Below, piece by piece: positions 43,531 through 52,004 of a DNA stretch of 64,000 nt. Below the pieces are notes generated by a model, which saw only the letters and a program-made list of their open reading frames with translations, was not told the DNA's origin and did not search any database. Position 1 is the first letter of the stretch, and every line of letters starts with the position of its first letter. The DNA lies in NCBI RefSeq assembly GCF_014196495.1, contig NZ_JACIDT010000004.1, positions 279,714 to 343,713 of the forward strand, read 5' to 3'. The DNA is from Sphingobium jiangsuense. GTDB lineage: Bacteria; Pseudomonadota; Alphaproteobacteria; Sphingomonadales; Sphingomonadaceae. Both the position numbers and the translations under genes were made by a program.

Positions 43531-44667
43531 ATGACGGGCAAGGTCAATGAGGCGGTGCAGCGGACGCTGGACGATCTGGTGGCGCAGGGGCGCGAAATCG
43601 GCGTGCAGGTCTGCGCCTGGCTGGGCGAGGAGCAGATCGTGGATTGCTGGGCCGGGTTGGCCGATGCCGATACCGGCGCGCCGGTCGACGGCGATACGCT
43701 GTTCAACGTCTTTTCGGTGTCGAAGGCGGTCACGGCCACCGCGCTGCATATGCAGGTGGAGCGGGGCCTGGTGGAGTATGACGCGCCGGTCGCGGACTAT
43801 TGGCCCGACTTCGCGCAGGCGGGCAAGGGCGACGTCACCGTCCGCCATGTCCTCTCCCATGTGTCGGGCGTGCTGCGCATGCCGCCCGACGTCACGCCCG
43901 AACTGATGACCAACTGGGACTGGATGTGCAGTCGCATCGCGGAGATGCCGGGCGTCTATCCGGCGGGCAGCCGCTCCTCCTACCAGTCGATGACCTTCGG
44001 CTGGCTGGTCGGCGAGGTCGTCCGCCGCACCGACCCGAAGCGCCGCCCCTTCGGCCAGTTCATCCGCGAGGAGATCGCGCAGCCGCTCGGCGCGACGGAC
44101 CTGTGGATGGGCATTCCGGCGGAGGTCGAGCCGCGCATCGCGAAGCTGGACGACGTGGCCGTCTATGTCGCGCCCGACGGCAATATGATGCGCGAGGCGC
44201 AGCCGCTGATCGTCGACCTGATGCCCGATCCGTTCGAGCGCCCCTATGTGCGCCGCGCCTGCATCCCGGCGGTGGGCGGCATCTTCAACGCGCGCAGCGA
44301 GGCGCGCTTCTGGGCGATGCTGGCCAATGGCGGGCAATTGAATGGCGTGCGCCTGCTGTCGGAGGAACGCGTCGCCAGCTTCGCCGCGCCGCGCCCCCAT
44401 TTCGAGGATGCCGACCCGGTCTTTTTCGGCATGAAGGTGCCGATCGGCTGGGCCGGTTTCTGGCTGGGCGGGGCGGAGGCGCCGCCGGTTTCCAGCCCGC
44501 GCAACATGCGGGCGCTCTGCCACCCCGGCATGGGCGGATCGATCGGCTGGGCCGATCCGGACCTGAAGCTGGCGGTCGCCTTCTGCCACAACCGCATGTT
44601 CGACACGATCGACATCGCCGAAGACAGCCGCACCATCATCGGCGACGTGATCCGGGGGGCGCTGTGA
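43531..44667 (+). CDS. Beta-lactamase-fold serine hydrolase/esterase (378 aa)
   Basis: Class C beta-lactamase/EstB-like fold. The catalytic SxxK is SVSK with Ser62 and Lys65, the Tyr motif is SSYQS near residue 150, and the third motif is HPGMGG near 330 in place of KTG. This combination is typical of esterases, not of beta-lactamases. There is no signal peptide, so it is cytoplasmic. It is the first gene of the hydrolase-GMC-TetR operon and overlaps the GMC gene by GTGA. It probably hydrolyses an ester or lactone. Confidence 0.88.
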   Translation: MTGKVNEAVQRTLDDLVAQGREIGVQVCAWLGEEQIVDCWAGLADADTGAPVDGDTLFNVFSVSKAVTATALHMQVERGLVEYDAPVADYWPDFAQAGKGDVTVRHVLSHVSGVLRMPPDVTPELMTNWDWMCSRIAEMPGVYPAGSRSSYQSMTFGWLVGEVVRRTDPKRRPFGQFIREEIAQPLGATDLWMGIPAEVEPRIAKLDDVAVYVAPDGNMMREAQPLIVDLMPDPFERPYVRRACIPAVGGIFNARSEARFWAMLANGGQLNGVRLLSEERVASFAAPRPHFEDADPVFFGMKVPIGWAGFWLGGAEAPPVSSPRNMRALCHPGMGGSIGWADPDLKLAVAFCHNRMFDTIDIAEDSRTIIGDVIRGAL

Positions 44668-46259
44668 TCTGGGATTATATCATCGTCGGCGGCGGCTCGG
44701 CGGGCTGCGTGCTCGCCCATCGCCTGTCGGAAAATCCGGCGAACACGGTCTTGCTGCTGGAGGCGGGGCCGGAGGATCGCAACCCGTTCATCCACATGCC
44801 GAGGGGCGCGGCGAAGCTCTACACCGATCCGCGCCATGTCTGGTATTTCCAGACCGAGGGCCATGAGGACGTGCCCTCCGAAACATGGATTCGCGGCAAG
44901 ATGCTGGGCGGCTCCTCCTCGGTCAACGGCATGATGTATTTCCGGGGCCAGCCGGAGGATTACGACCATTGGGAGGAACTGGGCGCGAAGGGCTGGGGCT
45001 GGAACCGCATCGGCCCGGCCTTCCGCGCGATGGAAACGCATGAACTGGGCGGCGATGCGGTGCGGGGCGGCGGGGGGCCGCTGCGCATCAGCATCGAACC
45101 CAATCGCGAACCGCTGTCCGAGGCGTTCATCGCGGCGGGGCAGCAGATGGGCCTGCCCCGCGTCGAGGACCTCAACCAGAGCGGGCGCGAAGGGGTCGGC
45201 TATACCAGCCGCACCATCTGGAAAGGCCGCCGCCAGAGCGCCGCGCAGGCCTTTCTGAAGCAGGCGCGCAGCCGCCCCAATTTGCGGGTCGTGACCGGCG
45301 CGCTGGTGGACCGGGTGGACTTCGCGGGCCGCCGGGCGAAGGGGGTGCATGCCTCGGTCAACGGCAAGGCGGAGTATTTCGCCAGCGGCCGCGACGTCAT
45401 CGTCGCGGCGGGCGCGCTGATGTCGCCGCAGATCCTCGAACGCTCCGGCATCGGCCGCGCCGCGCTGCTCCGCGATCTGGGGATAGAGGTGGTGGCCGAC
45501 AGCCCCGGCGTGGGTGAGCATATGCTCGAACACCGGCTGCTGATGATGCAATATGACCTCAAGGGGCCGTTCAGCCATAACCGGCAGCTTCAGGGCCTGC
45601 GCCTCATCGGCAATGTGCTGCGCTATTATGCGCTGCGCAGCGGGCCGATGGCGGTGGGCTATGGCACGGTCGGCGCCTTCGCCAAGGTGCTGCCGGAATC
45701 GGGCACGCCGGATATCGAGATATTGCTGTCCCCCGCCGTCGCCGCGCCGGACGAGAAGGGCAATATGGTCGCGGACCGGGCGGAAAGCCTGTCGCTGTTC
45801 GGCTATCCGCTGCGCTCACGCAGCGAGGGGCAGGTGCATATCGCCTCCGCCGACCCGCGCCAGCCCGCACGGATCAGGGCCGGCTATCTGACCGATCCCT
45901 ATGACTGCGCGGTCACGGTCGCCATGCACCGCTATCTGCGCGAGTGGATGGGGCAGCCCGCGCTGGCCGCCCTTGTCGGCGAGGAGCGCGAGCCGACCCG
46001 GTCGCTGCACAGCGACGAAGAGATTCTCGCCGCCTTCCGCCAGATCGGGCAGGCGGGCTATCATGCCTGCGGCACCTGCCGCATGGGCGGTTTCGACGAC
46101 GCGGTGCTGGACGACAGGCTGCGCGTGCGCGGGGTGGACGGTTTGCGCGTGATGGATGGCTCGATCATGCCCACCATGGTATCCGCCAATACCAACGGGC
46201 CGATCATGGCGGCGGCCTGGCATGCGGCGGACCTGATAATGGAGGGACACAATCACTGA
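44664..46259 (+). CDS. GMC-family FAD oxidoreductase (531 aa)
   Basis: FAD-binding motif IIVGGGSAGCVLAHRL begins at residue 6, GMC signature MLGGSSSVNGMMYFRG, and the active-site pair His467 (YHACGTCRMG) and Asn at about 509-511 (ANTNGP). The start is the GTG at 44664, overlapping the hydrolase stop; the family N-terminus begins exactly there. It is followed after four bases by the TetR gene. It likely oxidises an alcohol released by the esterase. The paralogue at 2350 has the same domain order. Confidence 0.92.
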   Translation: MIWDYIIVGGGSAGCVLAHRLSENPANTVLLLEAGPEDRNPFIHMPRGAAKLYTDPRHVWYFQTEGHEDVPSETWIRGKMLGGSSSVNGMMYFRGQPEDYDHWEELGAKGWGWNRIGPAFRAMETHELGGDAVRGGGGPLRISIEPNREPLSEAFIAAGQQMGLPRVEDLNQSGREGVGYTSRTIWKGRRQSAAQAFLKQARSRPNLRVVTGALVDRVDFAGRRAKGVHASVNGKAEYFASGRDVIVAAGALMSPQILERSGIGRAALLRDLGIEVVADSPGVGEHMLEHRLLMMQYDLKGPFSHNRQLQGLRLIGNVLRYYALRSGPMAVGYGTVGAFAKVLPESGTPDIEILLSPAVAAPDEKGNMVADRAESLSLFGYPLRSRSEGQVHIASADPRQPARIRAGYLTDPYDCAVTVAMHRYLREWMGQPALAALVGEEREPTRSLHSDEEILAAFRQIGQAGYHACGTCRMGGFDDAVLDDRLRVRGVDGLRVMDGSIMPTMVSANTNGPIMAAAWHAADLIMEGHNH

Positions 46260-46263
46260 GCGC

Positions 46264-46959
46264 ATGACGACAGCAGCGGCGGCGGCAACGGCGCAGGTGG
46301 AGGATATGGCGGAGGGCGCAGGCGACGATACGTCCCGCCCCCGGCGGCGGCGGCGCACGCGCGAGGATGTGAGCCAGCGCATCAAGGATGCCGCCGCCCG
46401 GCTCTTCGCCGAGCGCGGCTATGCGGCCACCACGACGAAGGAGATCGCCCGGCTGGCGGATGTCAGCGAGACGCTGCTCTTCCGCTATCATGGCGACAAG
46501 GCGACGCTGTTCAGCCAGGTCGTGACCGAACCGTTTCAGGGCCTGATGGACGATTTCATCGCCCGCAACCCGGATCCCACGGCGGCGGACTTCACCCGGC
46601 ACGCGACGCGCCCCTTCACCCGGCGCGTCTATGAGCTGTTCGAGGAGAATGAGGCGCTGTTTCGCGCGGTCATGGCCGGGCCGCATGCCGGCGCGGAGGA
46701 AGGCCGGGTCAACCCGCTCAAGGGTCTGGACGGCTTCTTCCACCAGTCGGTCGATCAGGTGCTGCGCCGCTATGCCAAGAAGGGCGAGAAGCCGTCCTTC
46801 GACCTGTCGATAGGCGTGCGCCTCGGCCTCGGCATGATCGCGGCCAGCGTGGTGATGCGCGATTCCCTCTTCCCCGACGGCGATCCCGACCGCGAAGCGC
46901 TGATCGGCGCGCTGGAGGAGATAGTGGAACGCGCGCTGGGCGGGCCCCGTCTCGATTAG
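46264..46959 (+). CDS. TetR-family transcriptional regulator (231 aa)
   Basis: An Ala-rich and Arg-rich N-terminus (PRRRRRTRED near residue 27) leads into a helix-turn-helix at about 38-80 (AARLFAERGYAATTTKEIARLADVSETLLFRYHGDK pattern). It is the last gene of the serine hydrolase-GMC operon and immediately precedes the promoter of the P450 operon. Both promoters carry the same 22-bp dyad, which strongly suggests this protein represses both its own operon and the P450 operon. An internal ATG at 46306 is an alternative start. Confidence 0.9.
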   Translation: MTTAAAAATAQVEDMAEGAGDDTSRPRRRRRTREDVSQRIKDAAARLFAERGYAATTTKEIARLADVSETLLFRYHGDKATLFSQVVTEPFQGLMDDFIARNPDPTAADFTRHATRPFTRRVYELFEENEALFRAVMAGPHAGAEEGRVNPLKGLDGFFHQSVDQVLRRYAKKGEKPSFDLSIGVRLGLGMIAASVVMRDSLFPDGDPDREALIGALEEIVERALGGPRLD

Positions 46960-46971
46960 AGGGCGTCTCGA

Positions 46972-47000
46972 TTGACAGGTGCCCGCTCCTCTCTTATACA
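46972..47000 (+). promoter_or_regulatory. Sigma-70-type promoter of the P450-ferredoxin-P450-MarR operon
   Basis: TTGACA at 46972-46977, a 17-base spacer, and TATACA at 46995-47000. This is the closest match to consensus seen in the window. The predicted start of transcription falls about 47006-47009, giving a leader of only about 25 bases with the AGAGAGGAG ribosome site. Confidence 0.75.
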
Positions 47001-47026
47001 GTAAACACTACATAAGAGAGGAGCGG
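46983..47026. repeat. Perfect 15-bp inverted repeat over promoter and ribosome site
   Basis: The left arm 46983-46997 begins CCGCTCCTCTC and the right arm 47012-47026 ends GAGAGGAGCGG; they are exact complements with a 14-base spacer. The left arm covers part of the -10 element and the right arm contains the Shine-Dalgarno sequence of the P450 gene. As DNA it may be an operator; in RNA reading through from the TetR gene it would hide the ribosome site. Confidence 0.75.
46994..47015. promoter_or_regulatory. Operator candidate 2 of the 46264 TetR (22-bp dyad)
   Basis: TTATACAGT-AAAC-ACTACATAA: seven of nine arm positions pair. It overlaps the -10 element at 46995-47000 and shares 16 of 19 bases with the site at 43472-43490. 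Binding here would block RNA polymerase at the P450 promoter. Confidence 0.65.
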
Positions 47027-47030
47027 CGAT

Positions 47031-48272
47031 ATGGCCAGCAAGATCGCGATCCAGGATTTCGACGACATCACCTACAACCCGTTCGATTCGGACGAGATCA
47101 ATTTCGGCGCGACGCTCGATCCCTATCCCCAGATCGCCGAATGGCGCGCCACCGCCCCCGTGATCGAGGGCGACTATCGCTCCAAAATGGGCCTCACCTC
47201 GGCGCTCTACCCCGATCGCAAGGTGTTCACGGTCGTCGGCACGAAGGAAATTCTCGAAACGCTGACCGACATGGACCGCTTTTCCAACGAGGGGTACAAG
47301 TTCAATATCGGCCGCACCTTCGGGGAAGGCAGCATCAGCACCATGGACAATCCGGAACATGGCCGCTGGCGCAAGATCTTCCAGAAAATCTTCCTGCCGC
47401 AGAATGTGAAGCCCTGGGGCGAGGAAATCGTCGATCCGATCGTCAAGGGCCTGATGGACAAGTTCATCCCGCGCGGCGAGGCCGACCTGATCGAGGAATT
47501 CACCATCCTCTATCCGTTCGCGATCATCTACAAGCAGCTCGATCTGCCGGTGGACGACATCAGGACGTTCCAGCGCCTCGCCATCGGCCAGACCGATTAT
47601 GTCAACGCGGACAAGGCGATCGAGGCGGGGCGGAAACAGGGCGTCTATTTCTCCCAGCTGGTCGAGGAACGGCGCAAGCATCCGGGCGACGATCTCGTCA
47701 GCCTGCTGGCGAACACCGAGGTCGACGGCGACTATCTGCCCGACCTGGTGCTGATATCCTTCCTGCGCCAGCTGATGAACGCGGCCGGAGACACCACCTA
47801 TCGCGGCACCAGCATCCTGCTGACCGCGCTGCTCGACAATCCCGACCAGTTCGACGCGATCCGCGCCGACCGCAGCCTCATTCCGCAGGCGATCGAGGAG
47901 GCGCTGCGCTGGGACGGGCCGGTGCTGGTGCAGCTGCGCATGGCGAAGGTCGACACGATGCTGGGCGGCGTCGCCATTCCGGCCGGATCGCTGCTCGACG
48001 TGGTGGCGGGCGCGGCCAATCGCGACCCCGCGATCTTCGCCGACCCGGACAGGTTCGACATCTTCCGCGAGCGCAAGCCGCATTTCTCCTTCTCGCGCGG
48101 GCCGCATATCTGCGTCGGCCAGCATCTCGCGCGCGTGGAGATGACCCGCGCGCTGCATGCGGTGCTGGACAATCTGCCCAATCTGCGGTTCGACCCGGAC
48201 AAGCCCCGGCCGGAAATCCGTGGATCGATGATGCGGGTGCCCCGCCATCTCCATGTCCGCTTCGGCGACTGA
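47031..48272 (+). CDS. Cytochrome P450 (413 aa)
   Basis: Haem monooxygenase with Cys361 in [11 protein letters not shown]-helix AGDTT at 252-256, and ExxR as EALR. It belongs to a different subfamily from the two P450cam-like proteins: the I-helix has the usual Gly-Asp-Thr-Thr. First gene of the operon P450-ferredoxin-P450-MarR, with a strong promoter and an AGAGAGGAG ribosome site in an inverted repeat. The next gene encodes a ferredoxin that is its likely electron donor. Confidence 0.93.
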   Translation: MASKIAIQDFDDITYNPFDSDEINFGATLDPYPQIAEWRATAPVIEGDYRSKMGLTSALYPDRKVFTVVGTKEILETLTDMDRFSNEGYKFNIGRTFGEGSISTMDNPEHGRWRKIFQKIFLPQNVKPWGEEIVDPIVKGLMDKFIPRGEADLIEEFTILYPFAIIYKQLDLPVDDIRTFQRLAIGQTDYVNADKAIEAGRKQGVYFSQLVEERRKHPGDDLVSLLANTEVDGDYLPDLVLISFLRQLMNAAGDTTYRGTSILLTALLDNPDQFDAIRADRSLIPQAIEEALRWDGPVLVQLRMAKVDTMLGGVAIPAGSLLDVVAGAANRDPAIFADPDRFDIFRERKPHFSFSRGPHICVGQHLARVEMTRALHAVLDNLPNLRFDPDKPRPEIRGSMMRVPRHLHVRFGD

Positions 48273-48300
48273 CCGGAATATTTGGGGGAGGATAGTCATC

Positions 48301-48618
48301 ATGCCAGCCATTACAGTCATCACCCGCGAAGGCGAGGAGCGCGCCGTAGATGCCGGCGCCGGCCTGTCGCTGATGGAGGCGATCCGCGACGCGGGGATCG
48401 ACGAGCTGCTCGCCCTGTGCGGCGGCTGCTGTTCCTGCGCGACCTGCCACGTCAAGGTCGATCCGGCCTTCCTGCCGCTGCTGCCCGCGATGAGCGAGGA
48501 CGAGAGCGACCTGCTCGACAGTTCCGAGCATCGCGACGCCACCTCCCGCCTGTCCTGCCAGATCAGCATGGGCGAGGAACTGGCCGGGCTGCGCGTCACC
48601 ATCGCCCCCGAAGACTGA
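48301..48618 (+). CDS. 2Fe-2S ferredoxin, putidaredoxin-like (105 aa)
   Basis: Cluster ligands Cys40, Cys46 and Cys49 ([15 protein letters not shown]) and Cys86 (SRLSCQI), with spacing as in putidaredoxin. It is placed between two P450 genes, 28 bases after the first and 14 before the second, and probably feeds both. It is a paralogue of the ferredoxin at 36769, with ligands at the same residue numbers. No ferredoxin reductase is nearby. Confidence 0.95.
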   Translation: MPAITVITREGEERAVDAGAGLSLMEAIRDAGIDELLALCGGCCSCATCHVKVDPAFLPLLPAMSEDESDLLDSSEHRDATSRLSCQISMGEELAGLRVTIAPED

Positions 48619-48632
48619 GCGGAGCCACCGAC

Positions 48633-49853
48633 ATGCAGACCGATCAGCAAGAGACCCTTTCCCGGCCCGATCATATCCCGGCCGAACTGGTCCATGATTT
48701 CAACCTCTACGACATTCCCGGCGCGGCCGAGGATGTGCAGGCGGCCTATGCGGCGATCCAGCAGGCCGCGCCCGATATCTTCTGGACGCCGCATAATGGC
48801 GGCCACTGGGTCGCGACGCGCGGCGAGGATATCATCGCGATGCAGCGCGACTATCATCATTTCTCGCACAAGCATATCGTGCTGCCGCCGATGCCGGAGG
48901 GGACGCCGCGCCAGATTCCGCTGGAAATGGACCCGCCCGAACATGCGCGCTATCGCCGCCCGCTGATGCAGGCGCTGATGCCCTCGATCGTCGCGGAGCT
49001 GGAGAGCACGGTGGCGGCCGTCGCCATCGAGGCGATCGAGAAGGTGCTGCCGCGCGGCGAGTGCGAGTTCATCGAGGATTTCGCCAAGGTCCTGCCGATC
49101 CACGTCTTCCTGGAACTGGTGAACCTGCCCATCGAAGACAAGCATGTCCTGCTTCCCCTCGCCGAGGATTCGGTGCGCGGGCGCGATGCCGAAACCCGGC
49201 TGCGCGCCCATCGGGCGATGGGCGGCTATCTGCTCGACCATGTGCGCGCGCGGCGGGACAATCCGGGCGAGGACCTGCTCAGCAAGCTGGTCAATGTCGA
49301 TCTGGGCGGGCAGCGCATCTCGGAAGAGGAGGCGGTCGCCTATGCAACGCTGGTGCTGTTCGGCGGGCTGGATACGGTGGCCGGGATGATCGGCTTCATC
49401 GCCCGCTTCCTCGCGCTCAATCCCGATCATCGCCGCCAACTGGTCGAGCGGATCGACGACGACGCTTTCCTGAAGCAGGCGATAGAGGAGCTGGTGCGCC
49501 GCCACGGCCTCGCCAATACCGCGCGCGTCGTCGCGGAGGATTTCGACTATAAGGGCATATCCTTCCGCGCGGGCGACCGCATCCTGCCCGCCAATCTCTT
49601 CGTCGGCATGGACGACCGGCTGAACGACAATCCGCTGGTGGTCGATTTCAACCGCGAGAAGCCGGTGCATGCGGCGTTCGGCAACGGCCCCCATGCCTGC
49701 CCCGGCGCGGTGCTCGCCCGGCGAGAGATCAGGATCTTCCTGCAGGAATGGCTGCGCCGCATCCCCGATTTCCGGATCAGGCCCGGCACCACGCCGCTAT
49801 TGGCGACCGGCATGGTGAACGGCGTGCTGCGGCTGGAGCTGGTCTGGCCCTGA
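48633..49853 (+). CDS. Cytochrome P450, CYP101 (P450cam)-like (406 aa)
   Basis: Haem ligand Cys356 in FGNGPHACPG, I-helix GGLDTV at 244-249, ExxR as ELVR, NGGHW at 55-59 and MDPPEH at 99-104, all in the P450cam layout. The equivalent of camphor-binding Tyr96 is Pro92, as in the paralogue at 19069. The start at 48633 follows GGAG. Pairing with the upstream putidaredoxin-like ferredoxin reproduces part of the camphor hydroxylase system, but the substrate pocket has changed. Confidence 0.94.
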   Translation: MQTDQQETLSRPDHIPAELVHDFNLYDIPGAAEDVQAAYAAIQQAAPDIFWTPHNGGHWVATRGEDIIAMQRDYHHFSHKHIVLPPMPEGTPRQIPLEMDPPEHARYRRPLMQALMPSIVAELESTVAAVAIEAIEKVLPRGECEFIEDFAKVLPIHVFLELVNLPIEDKHVLLPLAEDSVRGRDAETRLRAHRAMGGYLLDHVRARRDNPGEDLLSKLVNVDLGGQRISEEEAVAYATLVLFGGLDTVAGMIGFIARFLALNPDHRRQLVERIDDDAFLKQAIEELVRRHGLANTARVVAEDFDYKGISFRAGDRILPANLFVGMDDRLNDNPLVVDFNREKPVHAAFGNGPHACPGAVLARREIRIFLQEWLRRIPDFRIRPGTTPLLATGMVNGVLRLELVWP

Positions 49854-49921
49854 CCCCCTTGCATCGGCGGGCAGGGCTGGACGATATCTCTTCCCACAGC
49901 CAATGAGCGGGGAGAGGTAGA

Positions 49922-50455
49922 GTGCCGCGCAAACCTGTGGATCAGCTCAATGCGGGGCGCGCCTTCTACGCCCGGTTGCTGCCGGGCGTGGAGGTCGATC
50001 ATTTCGCCGCGCTCTGGCACATGTTCACGCTCGGCCATCTGGTCGCGACCGATCTGGACGGCATCGCGCGCGATATCGGGTGCAGCTTCGCCGATCTCGA
50101 CTTCCTCGGCACGCTGGCGATAGACGAGCGCAAGGCGATGCGGGCGACGGACATCGCCTCGGCCCTCTACGTCTCCGACGCGGTGATCTCCACCCGCATC
50201 GCCCGGCTGGTGAAGGACGGCCTGATCGAGCGGCGGCGCAGCGACAGCGACCGGCGCGCCTTCGACCTGCGCCTGACCGACCGGGGCCATGCGATGCTGG
50301 AACAGGCGATCCGGCTGATCGCCAAGCAGGCGAAGATCGTCCGCTTCTTCCGCCAGCTCGCGCCGGAGGACCGGGAGGCGCTGGTGCGCATATTGGGCGA
50401 CCTGCACCAGCGCTTCGACCGGGAATATGAGGGCGGCCCCTATCGCGATGATTAG
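49922..50455 (+). CDS. MarR-family transcriptional regulator (177 aa)
   Basis: Winged helix-turn-helix with RATDIASALYVSDAVISTRIARLVKDGLIERRR as the recognition region and a SDRRAFDLRLTDRG wing. It starts with a GTG at 49922 after GGGGAGAGGTAG. It is clearly paralogous to the regulator at 37167 over its whole length. It lies behind the P450-ferredoxin-P450 genes and 77 bases before another P450, so autoregulation of the oxygenase operon is likely. Confidence 0.88.
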   Translation: MPRKPVDQLNAGRAFYARLLPGVEVDHFAALWHMFTLGHLVATDLDGIARDIGCSFADLDFLGTLAIDERKAMRATDIASALYVSDAVISTRIARLVKDGLIERRRSDSDRRAFDLRLTDRGHAMLEQAIRLIAKQAKIVRFFRQLAPEDREALVRILGDLHQRFDREYEGGPYRDD

Positions 50456-50532
50456 GGGGCTAAAGGCTTTGCCGTTCAACCGCCCGCGCCCCTCCCCTAT
50501 CATCCCGCCGACAGACGAAGCAGGAGGACGGG

Positions 50533-51828
50533 ATGACCGACAGCAGGGCAAGAGAAACGAACGGGGAAACGGGCGAACGGCGGTTGATGACGAAGGCGGA
50601 TCATGTCTTCGACCCGCTCGACCCGGCGACCATCGCCAATCCGGGGCCGGCCTATTCGGAACTGGCCGCGAAATGCCCCTTCTACCACTATCAGGGCAAG
50701 GACTATCAATTCTACATTACCAGCGATTACAAGGAAATTCGCGACACAATATTGTCCGACAACCCGGTCTGGTCGTTCAAATGGGGCGACGCGCCGATGG
50801 ATTGGGAAAGCTTCAGCGATTTCGGCATCCTGACCGACCCGCCCTTCCACCTCGATTACATCGCCGCGCTGCGCAAGGGCATGACCCCGTCCCGCATGCG
50901 CTATTACCAGCCGGAGGTCGAGAAGATCGCCGAGGATCTGGTAAGCGCGATGGAGAAACGGGAGGACAGGCAGGGCAATTTCCACGATCTCTTCGCCCTG
51001 CCCCTGCCCGCGCGCACCATGTGCTTCATGCTGGGCGCCGATCAGGGCCTCTATGCGGACTACAAGCGCTGGGCCGATGAATTGCAGTCGCTGCTGTTCA
51101 ACGACAAGGACCCGAATGCCGAACAGACGCTGATTTCCGAAATCCAGCCGCATTTCATGGGCCTGATCGAGGAACGCAAGCAGATGCTGCGCGATGCGGG
51201 CATCGATGAGCCCACCCATGAGCATTGGGGCACGGTGCTGCCCTTCGACTATATCTCGCTGGGGCTGGTCAGCCGCGTCGAGGGCCGCCGCTTCAACGAC
51301 ATGGAACTGTTCCAGATCTGCACCGCCTTCCTGACCGGCGGGCAGGAAACCACGACCAGCCTGCTCACCAATGTCGTCTGGCGGCTGCTGGAGGAACCGG
51401 AGCGCTGGGAACGGCTGAAGGCCGATCCGGGCCTGGTCGAGAATGCGATCGAGGAAAGCCTGCGCTTCGACCCGCCGATCAACTCGCATTTCCGCACCAG
51501 CCTCTGCCCGGTGACGATGCACGGCGCGGAATTGCCCGAACGCAGCAAGCTGATGTTCTCGATGATGGGGGCCAATCGCGATCCCGCAATCTTCCCCGAT
51601 CCCGACAGCTTCAGGATCGACCGCCCGCTCAATCAGGTGAAGCGGCATCTGAGCTTCGGCTATGGCGTGCATTTCTGCCTCGGCGCGCCGATCGCCCGGC
51701 TGGAAGCGCAGATCGGCCTGCGCAAGCTGGTCGAGCGCCTGCCGAATCTGCGCCTGACCGGCGACCCCAGGCGCATCAACAGCTGGATATACTGGGGCCA
51801 GCGCGAGCTGCCGGTCGCCTGGGACTGA
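50533..51828 (+). CDS. Cytochrome P450 (431 aa)
   Basis: Haem ligand Cys382 in FGYGVHFCLG, I-helix GGQETTT near residue 270 (Glu in place of Asp), ExxR as ESLR. The N-terminus has a polar extension of about 20 residues before the family start DHVFDPLDP. GCAGGAGGACGGG precedes the ATG. It is the fourth P450 of the window and belongs to a third subfamily. It is followed by the second D-aminoacylase-like amidohydrolase. A weak partial dyad (TATCA-TCCCGC-CGACA) is at 50498-50513. Confidence 0.93.
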   Translation: MTDSRARETNGETGERRLMTKADHVFDPLDPATIANPGPAYSELAAKCPFYHYQGKDYQFYITSDYKEIRDTILSDNPVWSFKWGDAPMDWESFSDFGILTDPPFHLDYIAALRKGMTPSRMRYYQPEVEKIAEDLVSAMEKREDRQGNFHDLFALPLPARTMCFMLGADQGLYADYKRWADELQSLLFNDKDPNAEQTLISEIQPHFMGLIEERKQMLRDAGIDEPTHEHWGTVLPFDYISLGLVSRVEGRRFNDMELFQICTAFLTGGQETTTSLLTNVVWRLLEEPERWERLKADPGLVENAIEESLRFDPPINSHFRTSLCPVTMHGAELPERSKLMFSMMGANRDPAIFPDPDSFRIDRPLNQVKRHLSFGYGVHFCLGAPIARLEAQIGLRKLVERLPNLRLTGDPRRINSWIYWGQRELPVAWD

Positions 51829-52004
51829 TTCCGCGAAAAGCTGGCGGGCGATTCATCGCCTATCTGAATTGTCCGCCCCGCACCCCATCAGGGCCTTGGC
51901 GCTGCCGGCGCCATGGTTCACCCTGCGCCTGACGGTCGGCGCGCCTTCCCCTTTTCCGGGCAGGCGCGACGCACAGAAAAGGCAGAATGAAAGAGGATAA
52001 GCGC

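Noticed and set aside
43531..44667. Serine hydrolase as a beta-lactamase resistance gene
   Set aside because: No signal peptide, HPGMGG in place of KTG, and operon partners are a GMC oxidoreductase and a TetR gene; an esterase is far more likely.
46956..49694. A 912-codon open frame on the minus strand opposite the two P450 genes and the ferredoxin
   Set aside because: Antisense shadow; the plus-strand P450 and ferredoxin genes have clear ribosome sites, catalytic motifs and a consensus-like promoter.
50498..50513. TATCA-TCCCGC-CGACA before the third P450 as a regulon site
   Set aside because: It has a mismatch in the core GAT and lies only 20 bases before the start codon, unlike the other sites.
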